Shown piece after piece: positions 1-8,335 of a stretch of 64,000 nt of DNA. Both the position numbers and the translations under genes were made by a program. The notes beneath the pieces were generated by a model. That model searched no databases, had not been told where the DNA came from, and saw only the letters and a list, made by a program, of their open reading frames with translations. How positions within the stretch are numbered: position 1 is the first letter of the stretch; each line of letters begins with the position of its first letter. Origin of the DNA: Arthrobacter sp. Y-9 (GTDB lineage: Bacteria > Actinomycetota > Actinomycetes > Actinomycetales > Micrococcaceae); the NCBI RefSeq assembly GCF_029690065.1, contig NZ_CP121463.1, positions 1,178,001-1,242,000 of the forward strand. Reading direction: 5' to 3'.

Positions 1-497
1 CCGCGATCTCCCTGCGCACCTTCTACCGCTACTTCCGCACCAAGGAAGAGGCGATCGCACCCCTCCTGGAGATCGGAGCCGAACGCTGGCAGGACGCGCT
101 GCGCGCCGTGCCCGCCGGCTCGGACGGCAAGGAGGCCGTGACCGCGGCGATCCGCCACGCCCTCACCCCTCAGGACCGGGAGACCGCCGACGGGATGGAG
201 CTCGTGCGCAACCTCCTGATCGCCGCGGAGGAAGACCACGAACTGGCCGGAGTGTGGGCCGCGGTCAATGCCCGGTCGGAGCGTGAACTCCTGACGGTGA
301 TGGTTGATCGTTTCGGTCCCGCAAACAGCCTGCTCCTCAGGCTTCATGCCACCGCGGCCACCGCGGCCGTCCGGGTGGGGCTGGAAGCCTGGGCGGCGGA
401 CGTGACCCCCGCCCCCGGGGACAGCGACGGCGAGCCCGGCCACCCGGCGTCGTCGTTCGCCGTTGAGGCCTTCCGCAGGCTGTCCGCGGGCCTCTGA
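1..497 (+). CDS. TetR-family regulator, C-terminal part (5' end outside window)
   Basis: The reading frame is open from base 3 and ends with TGA at 495-497, giving 164 visible residues. The first residues (ISLRTFYRYFRTKEEAIAP) are the recognition helix and following linker of a TetR/AcrR DNA-binding domain, so about the first 30-40 residues lie upstream of the window. The rest is the all-helical ligand-binding and dimerisation domain, which gives no clue to the ligand. It is followed by dusB, which has its own start signal, so the two need not be co-transcribed. The target is probably outside the window. Confidence 0.85.
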   Translation, partial: AISLRTFYRYFRTKEEAIAPLLEIGAERWQDALRAVPAGSDGKEAVTAAIRHALTPQDRETADGMELVRNLLIAAEEDHELAGVWAAVNARSERELLTVMVDRFGPANSLLLRLHATAATAAVRVGLEAWAADVTPAPGDSDGEPGHPASSFAVEAFRRLSAGL

Positions 498-532
498 GGA
501 ACGCGCGGCGCGCACGATTTGCGCCGTTGCGG

Positions 533-538
533 GAGAAT
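533..538 (+). promoter_or_regulatory. Candidate -10 box of a leaderless dusB transcript
   Basis: GAGAAT lies exactly six bases before the GTG at 545, which would put the transcription start on the start codon. The hexamer is imperfect (G instead of T at its first base) and no -35 was recognised. The same spacing is seen before several other genes in the window. Confidence 0.45.
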
Positions 539-544
539 GGTGGG

Positions 545-1717
545 GTGACCCTTGAAGCACTTCCCACCAGAATCGAGCTGCCGCCCCTGAAGCTCGGCGA
601 CATCACCGTGGACACCCCCGTGGTGCTCGCGCCCATGGCCGGCATCACCAACAAGGCCTTCCGCCGCCTCTGCCGCGAGTTCGGCGGGGGTCTCTATGTC
701 GCGGAGATGGTCACCTCCCGGGCGCTCGTGGAACGGTCCCCGGAATCGCTGCGGATCATCGAGCACGACGACGACGAAGAGGTCCGCTCCGTTCAGCTTT
801 ACGGCGTGGACCCCGTCACGGTGGGCGCCGCCGTCCGCCTGCTGGTGGAGGAGGACCGGGCCGACCACATCGACCTGAACTTCGGCTGCCCCGTCCCGAA
901 GGTCACCCGCCGTGGTGGCGGTTCGGCGCTGCCCTGGAAGATCGACCTGTTCACCGCGATCGTCCAGACCGCGGTGCGTGAGGCGTCCAAGGGGGACATC
1001 CCGCTGACCATCAAGATGCGCAAGGGCATCGACGAGGACCACCTGACGTACCTCGAGGCCGGCCGCATCGCCCGCGACGCCGGGGTTGCCGCCGTCGCGC
1101 TGCACGGCCGCACGGCGAGCCAGTTCTACTCCGGCAAGGCCGACTGGGACTCGATCGCCCGCCTGCGGGAGGCCCTGCCGGACATCCCCGTGCTGGGCAA
1201 CGGCGATATCTGGAGCGCCGAGGACGCCGAGCGCATGGTGCGCCAGACCGGCGTCGACGGCGTGGTCGTGGGCCGTGGCTGCCAGGGCCGCCCGTGGCTC
1301 TTCGGCGATCTGCAGGCCGCGTTCGACGGCCGGGAGGACCGCATCCGCCCGGGCCTGCGCGAGGTCGCGGACGCGGTGTACCGTCACGCCGAGCTCATGA
1401 TCGACACCTTCGGCGATGAAGGCAAGGCCCTGCGGGACATCCGCAAGCACATGGCCTGGTACTTCAAGGGCTACGTCGTGGGCGGCGATCTGCGTGCCCA
1501 GCTCGCCACGGTGCCGGATCTGGCGACCCTGCGCGGCCTGCTCGACCAGCTGGACATGGAGTCCCCGTACCCGGGAGCCGACGCCGAAGGCCCCCGCGGT
1601 CGCGCCGGGACCCCGAAGAAGACCGCGCTCCCGGACCGCTGGCTCGAAAGCCGCAGCCTGAACGACGAGCAGCGCGCCACCATCAAGGCGGCCGAACTGG
1701 ACGTCTCGGGCGGCTGA
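545..1717 (+). CDS. dusB: tRNA-dihydrouridine synthase, Dus family
   Basis: FMN-dependent enzyme that reduces uridine in the tRNA D-loop with NADPH. The 390-residue protein has the TIM-barrel start VVLAPMAGITNKAFR (about 27-41), the NFGCPVPKVTRRGGG motif with catalytic Cys115, and the phosphate-binding VLGNGDIW and GVVVGRGCQGRPW segments near 210-250. I chose GTG 545 over the in-frame TTG 527. The GTG follows a -10-like hexamer by six bases, as in other leaderless genes here, and the extra residues from 527 have no family counterpart. The length is slightly above the bacterial DusB norm because of a charged C-terminal tail. DusB is the likeliest subfamily, as actinobacteria usually have only one Dus. 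An ABC exporter operon follows after about 160 bases. Confidence 0.92.
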   Translation: MTLEALPTRIELPPLKLGDITVDTPVVLAPMAGITNKAFRRLCREFGGGLYVAEMVTSRALVERSPESLRIIEHDDDEEVRSVQLYGVDPVTVGAAVRLLVEEDRADHIDLNFGCPVPKVTRRGGGSALPWKIDLFTAIVQTAVREASKGDIPLTIKMRKGIDEDHLTYLEAGRIARDAGVAAVALHGRTASQFYSGKADWDSIARLREALPDIPVLGNGDIWSAEDAERMVRQTGVDGVVVGRGCQGRPWLFGDLQAAFDGREDRIRPGLREVADAVYRHAELMIDTFGDEGKALRDIRKHMAWYFKGYVVGGDLRAQLATVPDLATLRGLLDQLDMESPYPGADAEGPRGRAGTPKKTALPDRWLESRSLNDEQRATIKAAELDVSGG

Positions 1718-1878
1718 CCCCCGGACGCCCCCAGCCGGCGTCGTCCCGGCCATGACAGATGTCATGCCCGGGACGTGACGCACGGCGGAGGTCCTCGCAC
1801 CCCATCCACGATCGAATGGATACCGAGGGAGAGCGCACGCTCTTCCGCATCCATCCGGCAGACGGGGAACGCGAGGAC

Positions 1879-2814
1879 ATGATGAGCCAGCTACTGGCCG
1901 TGGACGCCCAGGGCCTCCACAAGAGTTTCGGGACGGTCCAGGCCGTCCGTGGCCTGGACCTCCAGGTGAAGCCCGGCGAAGTGGTGGCCTTCCTGGGCCC
2001 GAACGGCGCCGGCAAGACGACCACCATCGACATGATCCTGGGGCTCTCCGAGCCGACCAGAGGCAGTGTGAAGGTGTACGGCGGCACGCCGCGTCAGGCG
2101 ATCGCCCGGGGCCAGGTGGCTGCCGTGATGCAGTCGGGCGGCCTGCTGCGGGACATCACCGTCAAGGAGACCGTGCAGCTTACGGCGGCCATGTTCGATT
2201 CGCCGCGGCCGGTGACGGAGGTTCTGGAACGCGCCGGGATCGCGAACCTGGGGGACCGCCGGGTGGAGAAGTGCTCGGGCGGCCAGCAGCAGCGCCTCCG
2301 CTTCGCGATGGCTCTGGTCTCGGACCCGGGTCTCATGATCCTGGACGAACCCACCACCGGCATGGACGTGGCCGGGCGCCGCGACTTCTGGCACGCCATC
2401 CGCCAGGACGCGCAGCGGGGCCGCACGGTCGTGTTCGCCACCCACTACCTGGATGAGGCGGACGCCTACGCGGACCGGATCGTCCTGGTCCGCCAGGGCC
2501 GGGTGGTGGCGGACGGCACCGCTGCGGAGATCAAGAACCTCGCCGCCGGTCGCACGATCCGCGCCGCGCTGAGTCACGAGGACCCCCGGCTGGCGAGGCT
2601 CCCCGAGGTGGACTCCGTGGAGCACGACGGCGCCCGGGTCACCCTCCGCTCGCAGGACTCGGACGCGGTGCTCCGCTTCCTCCTCACTGAGACCGACGCG
2701 CATGACGTCGAGGTCAGCGCCAACAACCTGGAGGACGCCTTCGTGGCCCTCACCGGCGACGACGCCGCACCCGCCGCCGAAGCGGCCCTCACCGGAAACG
2801 AGGCTCAGGCATGA
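1879..2814 (+). CDS. ABC transporter ATP-binding protein (drug/antibiotic exporter type)
   Basis: ATPase subunit of an ABC-2 exporter. From the chosen start it is 311 residues with one nucleotide-binding domain: Walker A GPNGAGKTT (about 45), Q-loop, signature CSGGQQQR (about 135), Walker B LMILDEPTTGMD and the switch histidine in ATHYLDEAD. The C-terminal 90 residues form the extension common in DrrA/CcmA-like export ATPases. ATG 1879 or 1882 follows a GAGG stretch. The open frame extends to 1759, but the extra residues are low-complexity and lack a ribosome site. It overlaps the permease gene by four bases (ATGA), so the two are translationally coupled. A DesK/DesR pair follows, an arrangement typical of drug-sensing export systems. 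The substrate is unknown. Confidence 0.93.
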   Translation: MMSQLLAVDAQGLHKSFGTVQAVRGLDLQVKPGEVVAFLGPNGAGKTTTIDMILGLSEPTRGSVKVYGGTPRQAIARGQVAAVMQSGGLLRDITVKETVQLTAAMFDSPRPVTEVLERAGIANLGDRRVEKCSGGQQQRLRFAMALVSDPGLMILDEPTTGMDVAGRRDFWHAIRQDAQRGRTVVFATHYLDEADAYADRIVLVRQGRVVADGTAAEIKNLAAGRTIRAALSHEDPRLARLPEVDSVEHDGARVTLRSQDSDAVLRFLLTETDAHDVEVSANNLEDAFVALTGDDAAPAAEAALTGNEAQA

Positions 2815-3620
2815 GCGCCATCACCGACACCGCCCGTGATCAGCGGGCCGCCATCAACCTGACCGACCGCAGGCCCGCGAACGGCGGGATCAACCCGACC
2901 TTCCTCTGGATCGAGATCAAACGGATCCTGCGCAACCGCCGGACCCTGATCTTCACGCTCGTGGTCCCGGCCGTGTTCTTCGCGGTCTTCGGCCTCGCCA
3001 ACAAGAACCAGATGCTGCCGGGCGGCCAGCACAGCTATGGGGAGTACATTCTCATCAGCCTCACCGTCTACGCGGCGATGACCTCGGCCACCGGATCCGG
3101 GGCGCAGGTCGCGGTGGAACGCGCTCAGGGCTGGTCCCGGCAGCTGCGGCTGACGCCCCTGCAGCCGGGGGCGTACATCGCCGTCAAGGCGATCGCGGCC
3201 CTCGTCATGAGCTTCATCGCGGTCGTGGCCCAGTTCACCGTGGGCGCGATCTTCGGCGTGCATTCGGATGCGGTGACCATGGTGGAGGCCGGCCTGGCCG
3301 CCTGGCTGGGGTCGCTGGTCTTCGCGGCGCTGGGCCTCATGGTCGGGTACCTGATGCCGAGCCAGAACGTCATGCAGATCCTCGGTCCGGTCCTGGCGAT
3401 CCTCGCCATGCTCGGCGGACTGTTCATGCCGGTGCAGATCATGGGGGACACCTTCGTGGAGATCGCCAAGTGGACCCCGGCCTACGGGATCGGGCAGATC
3501 GCGCGCAGCCCCCTGACCCAGGAGTGGGACTGGCTCTGGGTCCTCAACGCGGGGGTGTGGCTCGCCGTCTTCGTGACCGGCGCCGCGCTGGCCTTCCGCA
3601 AAGACACCAAGCGCTTCTGA
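2811..3620 (+). CDS. ABC-2 type transporter permease
   Basis: Membrane subunit partnering the preceding ATPase. The 269-residue protein has a cytoplasmic N-terminus and about six hydrophobic segments, starting with RTLIFTLVVPAVFFAVFG near residue 44 and ending with VLNAGVWLAVFVTGAALAF. The SGAQVAVERAQGWSRQL stretch after the second helix is the usual ABC-2 coupling region. It is a half-size single permease, so it probably works as a dimer. The start overlaps the ATPase stop codon (ATGA at 2811). The kinase gene starts 17 bases after this stop from its own leaderless-type promoter, so the regulators may be expressed separately from the exporter. Confidence 0.92.
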   Translation: MSAITDTARDQRAAINLTDRRPANGGINPTFLWIEIKRILRNRRTLIFTLVVPAVFFAVFGLANKNQMLPGGQHSYGEYILISLTVYAAMTSATGSGAQVAVERAQGWSRQLRLTPLQPGAYIAVKAIAALVMSFIAVVAQFTVGAIFGVHSDAVTMVEAGLAAWLGSLVFAALGLMVGYLMPSQNVMQILGPVLAILAMLGGLFMPVQIMGDTFVEIAKWTPAYGIGQIARSPLTQEWDWLWVLNAGVWLAVFVTGAALAFRKDTKRF

Positions 3621-3624
3621 GCCC

Positions 3625-3630
3625 TAGATT
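3625..3630 (+). promoter_or_regulatory. -10 box of a leaderless kinase transcript
   Basis: TAGATT is followed by seven bases and then ATG 3638. There is no Shine-Dalgarno sequence in between. It sits only four bases after the permease stop codon, which suggests separate promoter control of the two-component genes. Confidence 0.6.
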
Positions 3631-3637
3631 GGTTCCC

Positions 3638-4843
3638 ATGGAAGAGACGCGGGAGACACCCGCCCGGTGGGCGAACTGGCGTTCCGGGGCCGGGCCCCGG
3701 AGTTGGCTCATCGGCGCGGGGTTCTCCCTGGTGCTGTGGACCTGGCCCACGTATGCCACGGTGTGGGCGGATGCCACGCAGCCTCTGGGCGACAAGGTGC
3801 TGAGCACGGGGCTGACCCTCGTGTTCTTCGCCTGTTACGCGTTCGGCCCGCCCTACGTGTGGTGCCGTCGGGAAGGCCGGGACAGCGATCGGGCAGTGGT
3901 GCTGGTGATCTCCGCCCTGCTGGTCAGCAATCTGCTCGTGGTGCTCTCCCTCGGGACGGCCGCGCTATGGACCTGGACCTTCCTGGCCTGCGCGATCGCC
4001 ATGATGCCGCTGCGGGCGCGCCCGAGGTTCCTGATGATCGGAGCCCTCGCCGTCGCATCGCTCCTGATCCAGATGCTGAGCGGCCAGCCCGAAGCCGGAT
4101 TGCTCCAGGGTTCTCTGGTGATGTCCCTCGGGTTCATGATGATGGCCTTCGCCCGGCAGATCCAGCTCCGGCAGCAGCTCGAAGCCACCCGGAAGGACCT
4201 CGCGGTCGCGGCCGTCGCCGCCGAACGGGACCGGATGGCCCGCGACATGCACGACATCCTGGGTCACTCCCTGACCGTGGTGGCCGTGAAAGCCGAACTC
4301 GCGGGCCGGCTGTTGGAAGCCGACCCCGCCCGCGCCGCCCGGGAGCTGGCGGACATCGAGGACCTGGCCCGCGGAGCTCTCGCCGATGTGCGGGCCACGG
4401 TGGCCGGGTACCGCGGCGTGAACGTCGTCGCGGAGCTGGCCCAGGCCCGAGGCGCCCTCGCCTCGGCGGGGATCGAGGCGGAATTGCCCGGCTCCGTGGA
4501 CGAGGTGCCCGCGGCGCACCGCGAACTCTTCGGCTGGGTCGTGCGGGAAGGCGTCACGAACGTGGTCCGGCACTCCCGCGCGGCCCACTGCCGTATCACC
4601 TTGACCGCGGACGGCGTGCAGGTGGACGACGACGGCGTCTGGCGCCCGGCGCTCGCCGTCCCCGCAACTGCCTCCGGGGGCGGCCGTGCCTCCTCCGGCG
4701 GCCCCGGAGACCCGGCCGTGCCTCACTGGAGCGGACAAGGGACCGGCTTGGACGGCCTGGCCGAACGGGTCCGGCAAGCGGGTGGGACCCTGAGCACGGG
4801 ACCCTCGGATCTGGGCGGTTTCCGCCTGAAAGTGGTGATGTAG
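3638..4843 (+). CDS. DesK/NarX-type sensor histidine kinase
   Basis: Membrane histidine kinase of 401 residues that should phosphorylate the adjacent response regulator. Four or five hydrophobic segments (about residues 24-170) form a DesK-like membrane sensor with no extracellular domain. A HisKA_3 helix follows with ERDRMARDMHDILGH (phosphoacceptor His205), then a HATPase domain with VREGVTNVVRHS (N box), VDDDG (G1) and GTGLDGLAERV (G2). A glycine/serine-rich insert (about 348-362) lies between G1 and G2. The start is ATG 3638, seven bases after a TAGATT hexamer. Frames further upstream overlap the permease gene and are not used. Genetic context suggests that it senses membrane stress or the substrate of the ABC exporter; this is inference. 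Confidence 0.92.
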   Translation: MEETRETPARWANWRSGAGPRSWLIGAGFSLVLWTWPTYATVWADATQPLGDKVLSTGLTLVFFACYAFGPPYVWCRREGRDSDRAVVLVISALLVSNLLVVLSLGTAALWTWTFLACAIAMMPLRARPRFLMIGALAVASLLIQMLSGQPEAGLLQGSLVMSLGFMMMAFARQIQLRQQLEATRKDLAVAAVAAERDRMARDMHDILGHSLTVVAVKAELAGRLLEADPARAARELADIEDLARGALADVRATVAGYRGVNVVAELAQARGALASAGIEAELPGSVDEVPAAHRELFGWVVREGVTNVVRHSRAAHCRITLTADGVQVDDDGVWRPALAVPATASGGGRASSGGPGDPAVPHWSGQGTGLDGLAERVRQAGGTLSTGPSDLGGFRLKVVM

Positions 4844-4846
4844 CCC

Positions 4847-5470
4847 ATGACGCACAACGGAGTGATCCGTCTCGTGATCGCGGACGACCAGGCCCTCGTG
4901 CGAGGCGCGCTCGCGGCCCTGCTGGGACTGGAACCGGACATCGCGGTGGTCGCCGAAGCGGGGGACGGCGAAGCGGCGCTCGCCTCCGTGCGCCAGGAGC
5001 GGGCCGACGTCGCGCTCCTGGACGTGCAGATGCCTGGACTCGACGGACTGGCGACGGCGGAGCGGCTGCGCCGGGAGTCGCCGGATTGCCGGGTGCTCAT
5101 GGTGACGACGTTCGGCCGGCCCGGTTATGTGCGGCGCGCGCTGCAGGCCGGGGCCGTCGGGTTCGTGGTCAAGGACACCCCGGCGCGACAGCTCGCCGAC
5201 GCGGTCCGCAAGGTGCACGCCGGCCTGCGGGTCATCGACCCGTCGCTGGCCGCCGAGTCGCTCGTGGCGGGCGAGTCCCCGCTCACCTCGCGGGAGGTCG
5301 ACGTGCTCCGGGTGTCCGCGCGGGGCGGCACGGTGGCCGACATCGCGCGCGAGGTGTTCCTCTCGGAGGGCACCGTTCGCAATCATCTCTCGGCGGCCAT
5401 GGCGAAGACGGGCGGCCGGACCCGCGGTGATGCGGCACGGATCGCCGCGGAGAACGGTTGGTTGCTCTAG
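4847..5470 (+). CDS. NarL/DesR-type response regulator
   Basis: Transcription factor of 207 residues. The receiver domain (about 8-122) has acidic pocket residues IADDQ, phosphoacceptor Asp59 in LLDVQMPG, a conserved Thr in VTTFGRPG and Lys in VVKDTPA. The LuxR-type helix-turn-helix (about 142-205) has the LTSREVDVLR start and a recognition helix SEGTVRNHLSAAMAK. It begins three bases after the kinase stop codon, so kinase and regulator form one unit. The likely target is the upstream ABC exporter operon. Dimers of this family usually bind inverted repeats, but I did not find a convincing one before 1879. Confidence 0.93.
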   Translation: MTHNGVIRLVIADDQALVRGALAALLGLEPDIAVVAEAGDGEAALASVRQERADVALLDVQMPGLDGLATAERLRRESPDCRVLMVTTFGRPGYVRRALQAGAVGFVVKDTPARQLADAVRKVHAGLRVIDPSLAAESLVAGESPLTSREVDVLRVSARGGTVADIAREVFLSEGTVRNHLSAAMAKTGGRTRGDAARIAAENGWLL

Positions 5471-5551
5471 CCGAACGACCCTGGCCGCGCCGGTGTGGCC
5501 CGTGGCATGATGTCGGCACCCTGGCGAAGGGCCGGCGAAGGAGCTGATGTC

Positions 5552-6877
5552 ATGACCACCTGGAAGATCCGCGATTTCCACGCCTCGGATGTGGAGGGGA
5601 TCCTGCACCTCTGGGAATCCCTCAAGGCGTCCGGCGTGGAGTCCGTCTACGATCTGGCCGAAGTGCTCGCGTCCTGCGAGAAGGACCACGCCGTGGTCGC
5701 GGTGCACGGCGACACGGTCGTGGGCGCCGCCGTCGGCCGCGCGGCGCATGACCAGGGCTGGATCGTCTTCCTGGCCACGCTCCAGTCCTGGCACGGACAG
5801 GGCATCGGCACCTCGCTGCTCGCCGGCGTCGAACAGCGCATGGCGTCCCTCGGTCTGAACAAGCTGTCCGCGCTCATGCCCACCCAGGAGACCCGGGTGG
5901 AGGCGTTCCTGAACCGCGGCTTCCAGGTCAAGGCGGACCTGCGGTACTACGAGCGGCGGATCCCGGTCCAGCGGGCCGAGCTCGGGGCGCTGGAGCAGCT
6001 CGGTGGCCGCATCCTGCCGCGTGATCTCTGGGAGAAAGTGGCGGGCATGACCCAGGAGAAGCAGCTGCTGGAACGGCGGCTCGTGCTGCCGCTGGCGGAA
6101 GGCGAGCTGGCGGAGGAGTTCGGCGTGGTGCCGCCGCGCGCCGTCGTGCTCTTCGGCCCGCCCGGCACCGGCAAGACGACCTTCGCCAAGGCGATCGCCT
6201 CCCGGCTGGAATGGCCGTTCGTGGAGGTGTTCCCCTCCCGCCTCGCGGCCGATCCCGCGGGACTGGCCGGAGCCCTGCGCGAGACGTTCCTGGAGATCGC
6301 GGAGCTCGAGCATGCGGTGGTCTTCATCGACGAAGTGGAGGAGATCGCGGCGCAGCGCTCGGGCGAGCCGCCGTCGCCTCTGCAGGGGGTGACGAATGAG
6401 CTGCTCAAGATCATTCCGGCCTTCCGTGATCAGCCCGGCCGTCTCCTCGTGTGCGCCACGAACTTCATCCGGTCCCTCGACTCCGCCTTCCTGCGGCACG
6501 GGCGCTTCGATTACGTCATCCCGATCGGCCTGCCGGACGAGGAGGCGCGGACCGCCATGTGGCAGCGGTTCATCCCCGCGAGCGTCCTGACGGACATCGA
6601 CATCCAGGCTCTCGTGGACCGCAGCGAGGGCTTCTCGCCGGCGGACATCGAGTTCGCGGCCCGCAGCGCCTCCCAGCGCGCCCTGGAGAAGGCGGTGTAC
6701 GACGCCGGCGGCTCGGCTCCCGCCGCTGCGGACGGCGCTGCCTCCGGCGCCGGAACCGGACGCCGCGGCCCGACGACTCGCGACTATCTGGAGACCATCG
6801 CCGACACCCGGGCGACGGTCAGCGAGGAGGTCCGCGAGGCGTTCCTGGAGGACATCGGGACGCTCGCCCGGACCTGA
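5552..6877 (+). CDS. GNAT acetyltransferase-AAA+ ATPase fusion protein
   Basis: This 441-residue protein joins two enzyme domains. Residues 1-137 are a GNAT fold with an acetyl-CoA loop SWHGQGIGTSLLAGV (about 79-93). Residues about 180-385 are a classical AAA domain: Walker A GPPGTGKTT (202-210), Walker B VVFIDEVEE (Asp260, Glu261), sensor-1 Asn304 in CATN, and arginine-finger-type RHGRFD near 315-320 as in FtsH/Vps4/proteasomal ATPases. A low-complexity Ala/Gly linker (about 387-405) precedes a C-terminal helix. ATG 5552 follows a good GAAGGAG site by eight bases. It is monocistronic. One possibility is an ATP-driven remodeller that presents a protein for acetylation, but the substrate is unknown and the function is not assigned here. 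Confidence 0.88.
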   Translation: MTTWKIRDFHASDVEGILHLWESLKASGVESVYDLAEVLASCEKDHAVVAVHGDTVVGAAVGRAAHDQGWIVFLATLQSWHGQGIGTSLLAGVEQRMASLGLNKLSALMPTQETRVEAFLNRGFQVKADLRYYERRIPVQRAELGALEQLGGRILPRDLWEKVAGMTQEKQLLERRLVLPLAEGELAEEFGVVPPRAVVLFGPPGTGKTTFAKAIASRLEWPFVEVFPSRLAADPAGLAGALRETFLEIAELEHAVVFIDEVEEIAAQRSGEPPSPLQGVTNELLKIIPAFRDQPGRLLVCATNFIRSLDSAFLRHGRFDYVIPIGLPDEEARTAMWQRFIPASVLTDIDIQALVDRSEGFSPADIEFAARSASQRALEKAVYDAGGSAPAAADGAASGAGTGRRGPTTRDYLETIADTRATVSEEVREAFLEDIGTLART

Positions 6878-6981
6878 GTCAATCGGCCCGGCTCTCCGGG
6901 CCGGTTCCGCCTTCAGGTGAAGTCCGCGGAAAATCCGTGGGTCACGGCGTCATAGGCAGGGGGAGAAGGCGGTGCTCTGAC

Positions 6982-6987
6982 TAGACT
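6982..6987 (+). promoter_or_regulatory. -10 box of the leaderless dgt transcript
   Basis: TAGACT is separated by exactly six bases from the GTG start at 6994, with no ribosome-binding site. This is the canonical actinobacterial leaderless arrangement. Confidence 0.65.
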
Positions 6988-6993
6988 GAGGGC

Positions 6994-8259
6994 GTGAGTG
7001 ACGCACAGTACCCGGCCCACGCTTCCGAACGCTGGGTCGCTGAGCCGGCCAAGAACACCTACCGCTCCGACTTCGAACGGGACCGCGCCCGGGTGCTCCA
7101 TTCCTCCGCGCTCCGCCGGCTCGGAGCCAAGACCCAGGTGGTCGCCCCGGACACGGACGACTTCGTCCGCACGCGGCTGACCCACAGCCTCGAGGTGGCC
7201 CAGGTGGGCCGCGAACTCGGCCGGGCCCTCGGCTGCGATCCGGACGTCGTGGACACCGCGTGCCTGTCGCACGATCTGGGGCATCCGCCGTTCGGTCACA
7301 ACGGCGAGTCCGCGCTGAACGACATCGCTCACGACATCGGAGGCTTCGAGGGCAACGCCCAGACCCTGCGCCTTCTCACCCGCCTCGAACCGAAGGTGCT
7401 CGCCCCGGACGGCACGCCCGCCGGGCTGAACCTCACCCGCGCCAGCCTGGACGCCTCGTGCAAGTACCCGTGGCAGGCCGCCGACGCCCCCGTGATCCAC
7501 GGCCGCCGCACGAGCAAGTTCGGCGCCTACGAGGACGATCTGCCGATCTTCGACTGGGTCCGCGACAACGCCCCGGCGGGCCAGACGTGCATCGAAGCCC
7601 AGGTCATGGACCTGGCGGACGACATCTCCTACTCGGTGCACGATGTGGAGGACGCCGTCGTGGCGGGCCACTTCCAGCTGCGCTGGATGGACAACCCGGA
7701 TCACCGCGCCCGCGTGGTGGGTTACACGCGGCAGTGGTACCTGCCCCATGCCGACCCGGCCGAAGTCGACGAGGCGCTGAGCCGCCTCGAGAAGACCGCC
7801 GTCTGGGTGCGGGAGGCCGACGGCAGCCGGAAATCGATGGCCGCCCTGAAGAACATGACCAGCCAGCTGATCGGCCGGTTCTGCCAGAGCGCGCTGGAGG
7901 CCACCCGCTCGGTCTACGGCCCGGACCCCCTGACGCGGTACAACGGGCAGCTGATGGTGCCGGAGGAGACGGTCATGGAGATCGCCGTCATGAAGGGCCT
8001 GGCCACCACGTTCGTCATGACCACGGACCACCGTCAGCCGATCTACGAGCGGCAGCAGGAGGTGCTCCGGGCCCTCGTGAGCGCGCTGACCGCCACGGGG
8101 GACAAGCACCTGGAGCCCATGTTCGCCGCCGATTGGCGCGCCGCGGACAGCGACGACGCCCGCTTCCGGGTCATCATCGACCAGGTCGCGTCGCTGACGG
8201 ACGGATCGGCGCTGAGCCTGCACGAACGCCTCGTGGGCAGCCTGCCGTCGCTCTGGTGA
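6994..8259 (+). CDS. dgt: Deoxyguanosinetriphosphate triphosphohydrolase-like HD protein
   Basis: HD-superfamily hydrolase that cleaves dNTPs (classically dGTP) to the deoxynucleoside and triphosphate. It helps control dNTP pools next to the primase gene, a common actinobacterial arrangement. The 421-residue protein has the metal ligands spread as in the family: His of RLTHSLEVAQVG (about 67), His-Asp of CLSHDLGHPPFGHNGE (about 90-104) and Asp of MDLADDISYSVHD (about 206). The start is GTG 6994, six bases after TAGACT, so the mRNA is probably leaderless. Substrate preference within this subfamily cannot be read from the sequence. dnaG follows after 76 bases with a promoter of its own. Confidence 0.93.
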   Translation: MSDAQYPAHASERWVAEPAKNTYRSDFERDRARVLHSSALRRLGAKTQVVAPDTDDFVRTRLTHSLEVAQVGRELGRALGCDPDVVDTACLSHDLGHPPFGHNGESALNDIAHDIGGFEGNAQTLRLLTRLEPKVLAPDGTPAGLNLTRASLDASCKYPWQAADAPVIHGRRTSKFGAYEDDLPIFDWVRDNAPAGQTCIEAQVMDLADDISYSVHDVEDAVVAGHFQLRWMDNPDHRARVVGYTRQWYLPHADPAEVDEALSRLEKTAVWVREADGSRKSMAALKNMTSQLIGRFCQSALEATRSVYGPDPLTRYNGQLMVPEETVMEIAVMKGLATTFVMTTDHRQPIYERQQEVLRALVSALTATGDKHLEPMFAADWRAADSDDARFRVIIDQVASLTDGSALSLHERLVGSLPSLW

Positions 8260-8323
8260 TCCCGCCGGTCTCCGTCCCCGGGCCGCCCCACCCACCGCGG
8301 CCGTCCCGGCTTGCCAGCCGGAC

Positions 8324-8329
8324 TAGGAT
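8324..8329 (+). promoter_or_regulatory. -10 box of the leaderless dnaG transcript
   Basis: TAGGAT is followed by six bases (GGAACC) and GTG 8336. No Shine-Dalgarno sequence is present. Confidence 0.65.
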
Positions 8330-8335
8330 GGAACC

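Noticed and set aside
344-1783. Long open frame on the strand opposite dusB
   Set aside because: It is the antisense shadow of dusB in very high-GC DNA; its translation has no recognisable domain and no start signal.
3667-5430. 587-codon open frame overlapping the kinase and response regulator
   Set aside because: Arg/Gly/Pro-rich translation in the wrong frame. The kinase and regulator have clear conserved motifs in their own frames.
3965-6499. 844-codon open frame opposite the kinase, regulator and GNAT-AAA genes
   Set aside because: His/Gly/Arg-rich antisense reading without family similarity. It runs through three well-supported genes.
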